Source: an uncultured Nitrososphaerales archaeon (GTDB lineage: Archaea; Thermoproteota; Nitrososphaeria; Nitrososphaerales; JAAOZN01). Taken from it: a DNA stretch of 5,343 nt. The notes under the pieces are model-generated. The model was not told where the DNA came from. It saw only the letters and a program-made list of their open reading frames with translations, and did no database searches. The DNA is taken from assembly GCA_938029515.1 (NCBI GenBank), contig CALJAQ010000040.1:1-5343 (forward strand), given 5' to 3'. Below, piece by piece: positions 4,119 to 5,343 of the stretch (positions are counted from its first letter, which is position 1; each line of letters starts with the position of its first letter). Made by a program: the position numbers and the translations under genes.

Positions 4119-5343
4119 TTGCTTCTTGAATGTGACCCAAATAAGCTTAGAGTAGAGATAATAGGTGCGGAGAAGCCTAGCTTCCCGATGGACATCGGAG
4201 AGATGTATGAGGGGGAGCGCATACGCCGACCAGATATGCAGGTGGAGTTTGGAGGTGTTGATATACCAAAGAAGTGGGAGATCGTCCTCACCAGAAAACC
4301 AGAGGAGGTTGAAGACGGAAAAGTTGTGTTAATAGGCCCAGACCTAAACGAACTAAAGCAAGGCGGCACATATCCACTAGGAATACTCGTAGAAGTAGCT
4401 GGCGAGAAGGTTGAGAAGGATCTTGAAGGGGTGCTGGAGAGGAGAATACACTACTTCCTTAACTACATAGAAGGCGTGATGCACCTGAACCAAAGATACG
4501 ACATATGGATTAGAATAGGCAAGAAGGTCTATCAAAAAGGGCTTAACTCACTATCTTGGCTGGGCAAAGCATTGATATGGCTCTATAAGCAAAGCTTCCC
4601 AGTCATAGAGAAGATACAGGTAACCCTAACAACCGACCAAGAAACGGTAGAAAGGTTCTACCCATATGCACTCGAAGTCTGGGCTGCTAGAGATAAACGA
4701 GCGAGAGAGCTAAAGGATGAGGATGTGGAGGAATTCTATGGCTGCGTTATGTGCCAATCGTTTGCACCCACACACGTGTGTGTAATCACACCTAACCGCA
4801 TAGCCTCATGCGGCGCAATAAGCTGGTTCGACGCAAGAGCGGCATCAAGGGTGGATCCAAAAGGCCCGAACTTCCCAATACCTAAGGGGGAGTGTATTGA
4901 CCCTATCAGGGGCATCTATAGTGGTGTGAATGAGATTGTATCGAAGAAGTCTCTTGGGAGCATAAAGCAAGTCTCACTCTACACATCTTTCGAAACACCG
5001 CATACATCCTGCGGATGCTTTGAGGGTATAGCCTTCTACATACCTGAAGTGGATGGTATAGCGATAGTGCACAGAGACTTCAAAGGCCCTGCTGTAAACG
5101 GGTTAACATTTGGGAACATGGCTGAGCACACAAGCGGAGGTACACAGAACCCAGGTTTCAACGGGGTAGCAATAGAGTACCTTAGGTCCCCGAAGTTTCT
5201 ACAAGCAGACGGCGGATGGGAGAGGATCGTATGGATACCTAAGGCGATAAAGGAGAGAGTAGGAGACAGCATACCGCAGCATATGAAAGATCTCATCCCG
5301 ACTGAGCAGGAGGTTAAAAACGTAGAGGAGTTAAAGGCTTGGC
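4119..5343 (+). CDS. cdhC: Acetyl-CoA synthase beta subunit of the CODH/ACS complex (3' partial)
   Basis: Joins CO, the methyl group from the corrinoid protein and CoA into acetyl-CoA at the nickel-iron cluster A, the key step of the Wood-Ljungdahl pathway, or cleaves acetyl-CoA in reverse. 408 codons are visible before the window ends; methanogen CdhC is about 470 residues, so a modest C-terminal part is missing. Cluster A cysteines are complete: Cys209, 212, 221 and 231, then Cys298-Gly-Cys300. Their spacing is identical to Moorella AcsB Cys506, 509, 518, 528, 595 and 597. Other family segments are MYEGERIRRPDMQVEFGG (29-46), MHLNQRYD (121-128), YGCVMCQSFAPTHVC (207-221), PHTSCGCFEG.AFYIPEVDGI (294-314) and KFLQADGGWERIVW (359-372). 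It lacks the roughly 300-residue N-terminal CODH-contacting domain of bacterial AcsB, as in archaea. The start is probably TTG 4119 with a GGTGG ribosome site; ATG 4188 would delete FP just before the conserved block and is less likely. It follows a winged-helix gene and a mini-ORF; no other cdh genes are in view. Confidence 0.95.
   Translation, partial: MLLECDPNKLRVEIIGAEKPSFPMDIGEMYEGERIRRPDMQVEFGGVDIPKKWEIVLTRKPEEVEDGKVVLIGPDLNELKQGGTYPLGILVEVAGEKVEKDLEGVLERRIHYFLNYIEGVMHLNQRYDIWIRIGKKVYQKGLNSLSWLGKALIWLYKQSFPVIEKIQVTLTTDQETVERFYPYALEVWAARDKRARELKDEDVEEFYGCVMCQSFAPTHVCVITPNRIASCGAISWFDARAASRVDPKGPNFPIPKGECIDPIRGIYSGVNEIVSKKSLGSIKQVSLYTSFETPHTSCGCFEGIAFYIPEVDGIAIVHRDFKGPAVNGLTFGNMAEHTSGGTQNPGFNGVAIEYLRSPKFLQADGGWERIVWIPKAIKERVGDSIPQHMKDLIPTEQEVKNVEELKAW

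Noticed and set aside
4112..4369. Minus-strand open frame opposite the start of cdhC.
   Set aside because: The plus strand carries the strongly conserved CdhC sequence; the antisense translation shows no motif and no promoter.
4769..4782. Perfect 14-bp alternating purine-pyrimidine palindrome CACACACGTGTGTG.
   Set aside because: It lies inside cdhC and encodes the conserved THVC segment with cluster A Cys221, so coding constraint explains it; nothing else suggests a regulatory site there.

Overview
The window comes from an archaeon, most likely a thermophilic or anaerobic lineage with a Wood-Ljungdahl (reductive acetyl-CoA) pathway. The evidence is an archaeal-length acetyl-CoA synthase beta subunit (CdhC) with a complete cluster A cysteine set, a two-domain protein disulfide oxidoreductase (PDO) typical of thermophiles, an archaeal small Toprim protein, an inositol-1-phosphate synthase, A+T-rich TATA-like boxes about 25 bp upstream of several start codons (suggesting leaderless mRNAs), and frequent TTG starts. 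The genus cannot be named from the sequence; a TACK-type lineage such as Bathyarchaeia is a guess.

Layout, left to right. (1) 2-469 (+): the 3' part of a bacterial-type adenylate kinase with a Cys4 zinc LID; its tail overlaps the next gene convergently by 11 bp. (2) 459-2010 (-): a tight three-gene operon transcribed PDO, then CoA-binding protein, then thioredoxin, with 15 and 13 bp gaps. It looks like a thiol-disulfide module, but no reductase is in view. (3) 2067-2459 (+): a small Toprim protein, divergent from the PDO operon across 56 bp that holds one shared A+T-rich promoter element. (4) 2463-3551 (-): inositol-1-phosphate synthase, convergent with the Toprim gene with only 3 bp between them. 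(5) 3552-3732: a 181-bp divergent intergenic region, the only sizeable non-coding stretch. It carries the ino1 promoter, a C/D-box-like inverted repeat, and a promoter for the next gene flanked by a near-perfect direct repeat, one copy of which is centred on a palindrome. (6) 3733-4074 (+): a 113-residue winged-helix regulator. (7) 4071-5343 (+): an ATGA-overlapping 14-codon mini-ORF, then cdhC starting at a TTG three bases after the mini-ORF stop and in the same frame; cdhC runs off the right edge.

The most interesting part is 3680-4130. A small DNA-binding regulator sits directly upstream of, and probably cotranscribed with, the acetyl-CoA synthase gene. It has an operator-like palindrome at its own predicted transcription start and a mini-ORF arrangement that could couple cdhC translation to the regulator. 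The remaining genes are ordinary housekeeping or redox genes in a compact archaeal arrangement.
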